From assembly GCA_020025035.1 (NCBI GenBank), contig JAHHSU010000063.1, positions 1 to 5,162 of the forward strand: a DNA stretch of 5,162 nucleotides. The letters are read 5' to 3'. Below, piece by piece: positions 4,913 through 5,162 of this stretch. Position 1 is the first letter of the stretch. Each line of letters begins with the position of its first letter. A model generated the notes under the pieces. The model had not been told where the DNA came from, did no database searches, and worked only from the letters and a program-made list of their open reading frames with translations. Source of the stretch: Thomasclavelia sp. (GTDB lineage: Bacteria > Bacillota_I > Bacilli_A > Erysipelotrichales > Coprobacillaceae). Both the position numbers and the translations under genes were made by a program.

Positions 4913-5162
4913 ATCATCATATAAAGTAATAAACAGCTAAATATCGCATGATAAATTCGAAATACAAAATAATGAGTAAATTTTATTGTTGGTATTTTAA
5001 TTAATTGAAATATTTGTAAGAAAACAGAAACTCCTGAAAAGCAAAGGTACGACATGATTAATAGAAGTGTTGTTTCCATTGGTAAATTTTGTTTTGTAAT
5101 TTCTAATATCCCTGAACTAAATTCTAGATATCCTAGTAAGATAGTAGAAATATTTGGATTTA
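4909..5162 (-). CDS. ylbJ: C-terminal part of a YlbJ-like sporulation membrane protein (partial)
   Basis: An open frame enters from the right edge (first full codon 5160-5158) and ends at TGA 4911-4909, giving the last 83 residues of a membrane protein; the start lies outside the window. Visible are L-L-G-Y-L-E-F-S-S-G (8-17), a hydrophobic helix at about 31-50 containing F-S-G-V-S-V, and R-I-Y-H before a final hydrophobic helix (68-83). The L-E-x-(S/T)-x-G motif, the (F/G)-S/G-G-x-S segment and the R-I-x-H before the last helix resemble the C-terminus of YlbJ (SpoVV), a Gate-domain protein reported to move dipicolinic acid across the outer forespore membrane. A related nucleoside-recognition/SpmA-like protein is the main alternative. 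It lies upstream of perR on the same strand with no terminator between, so read-through is possible. Confidence 0.6.
   Translation of the reverse strand, partial: NPNISTILLGYLEFSSGILEITKQNLPMETTLLLIMSYLCFSGVSVFLQIFQLIKIPTIKFTHYFVFRIYHAIFSCLLLYMMI

Noticed and set aside
1..5162. CRISPR array, insertion sequence, prophage, toxin-antitoxin or defence island
   Set aside because: No direct-repeat array, transposase or integrase motifs, or paired small genes of such types were seen on either strand. All larger frames are accounted for by the listed genes.

Overview
The window is AT-rich and gene-dense, with strong AAGGAGG-type ribosome binding sites and T-tailed hairpin terminators, as in low-GC Firmicutes. 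Two genes resemble sporulation proteins (a YdcC/GerS-like protein and a YlbJ-like C-terminus), and the short PerR and overall composition would suit a spore-forming clostridium or an Erysipelotrichia relative. No finer placement is possible from this sequence.

Layout, left to right. The first ~23 bases look like the 3' end of a 5S rRNA, followed at once by a hairpin terminator, so the window starts at the end of an rRNA operon. A three-gene operon follows on the + strand from an extended -10 promoter: a thioredoxin-like lipoprotein with a TTG start, deoD (purine nucleoside phosphorylase), and a HAD-IB phosphatase whose start overlaps the end of deoD. A symmetric hairpin closes it. The roughly 100 bases after that hairpin (1929-2029) hold no supported feature. 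A 66-residue DUF378 membrane protein is then encoded on the - strand, divergent from a LolA-fold YdcC/GerS-like protein and alr (alanine racemase). A YlbJ-like membrane protein (C-terminal 83 residues only) and perR (peroxide-sensing repressor) lie in series on the - strand, and perR converges on alr.

Two themes link the genes. The ydcC/gerS-alr pair reproduces a gene order known from Bacillus subtilis (ydcC-alrA) and Clostridioides difficile (gerS-alr2). Here the YdcC-like gene has a sequence resembling a sigma-E (mother-cell) promoter, while alr has its own near-consensus vegetative promoter. That suggests alr is expressed in growth and the YdcC-like gene during sporulation. Second, PerR keeps all five regulatory-metal ligands and four zinc cysteines, and a 14-bp palindrome covers the -10 of its own promoter, which suggests autoregulation.

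The sequence shows no CRISPR array, transposase, phage gene, toxin-antitoxin pair or defence system. It reads as ordinary core chromosome. The points of interest are the regulatory architecture and the compact gene junctions rather than a new system.
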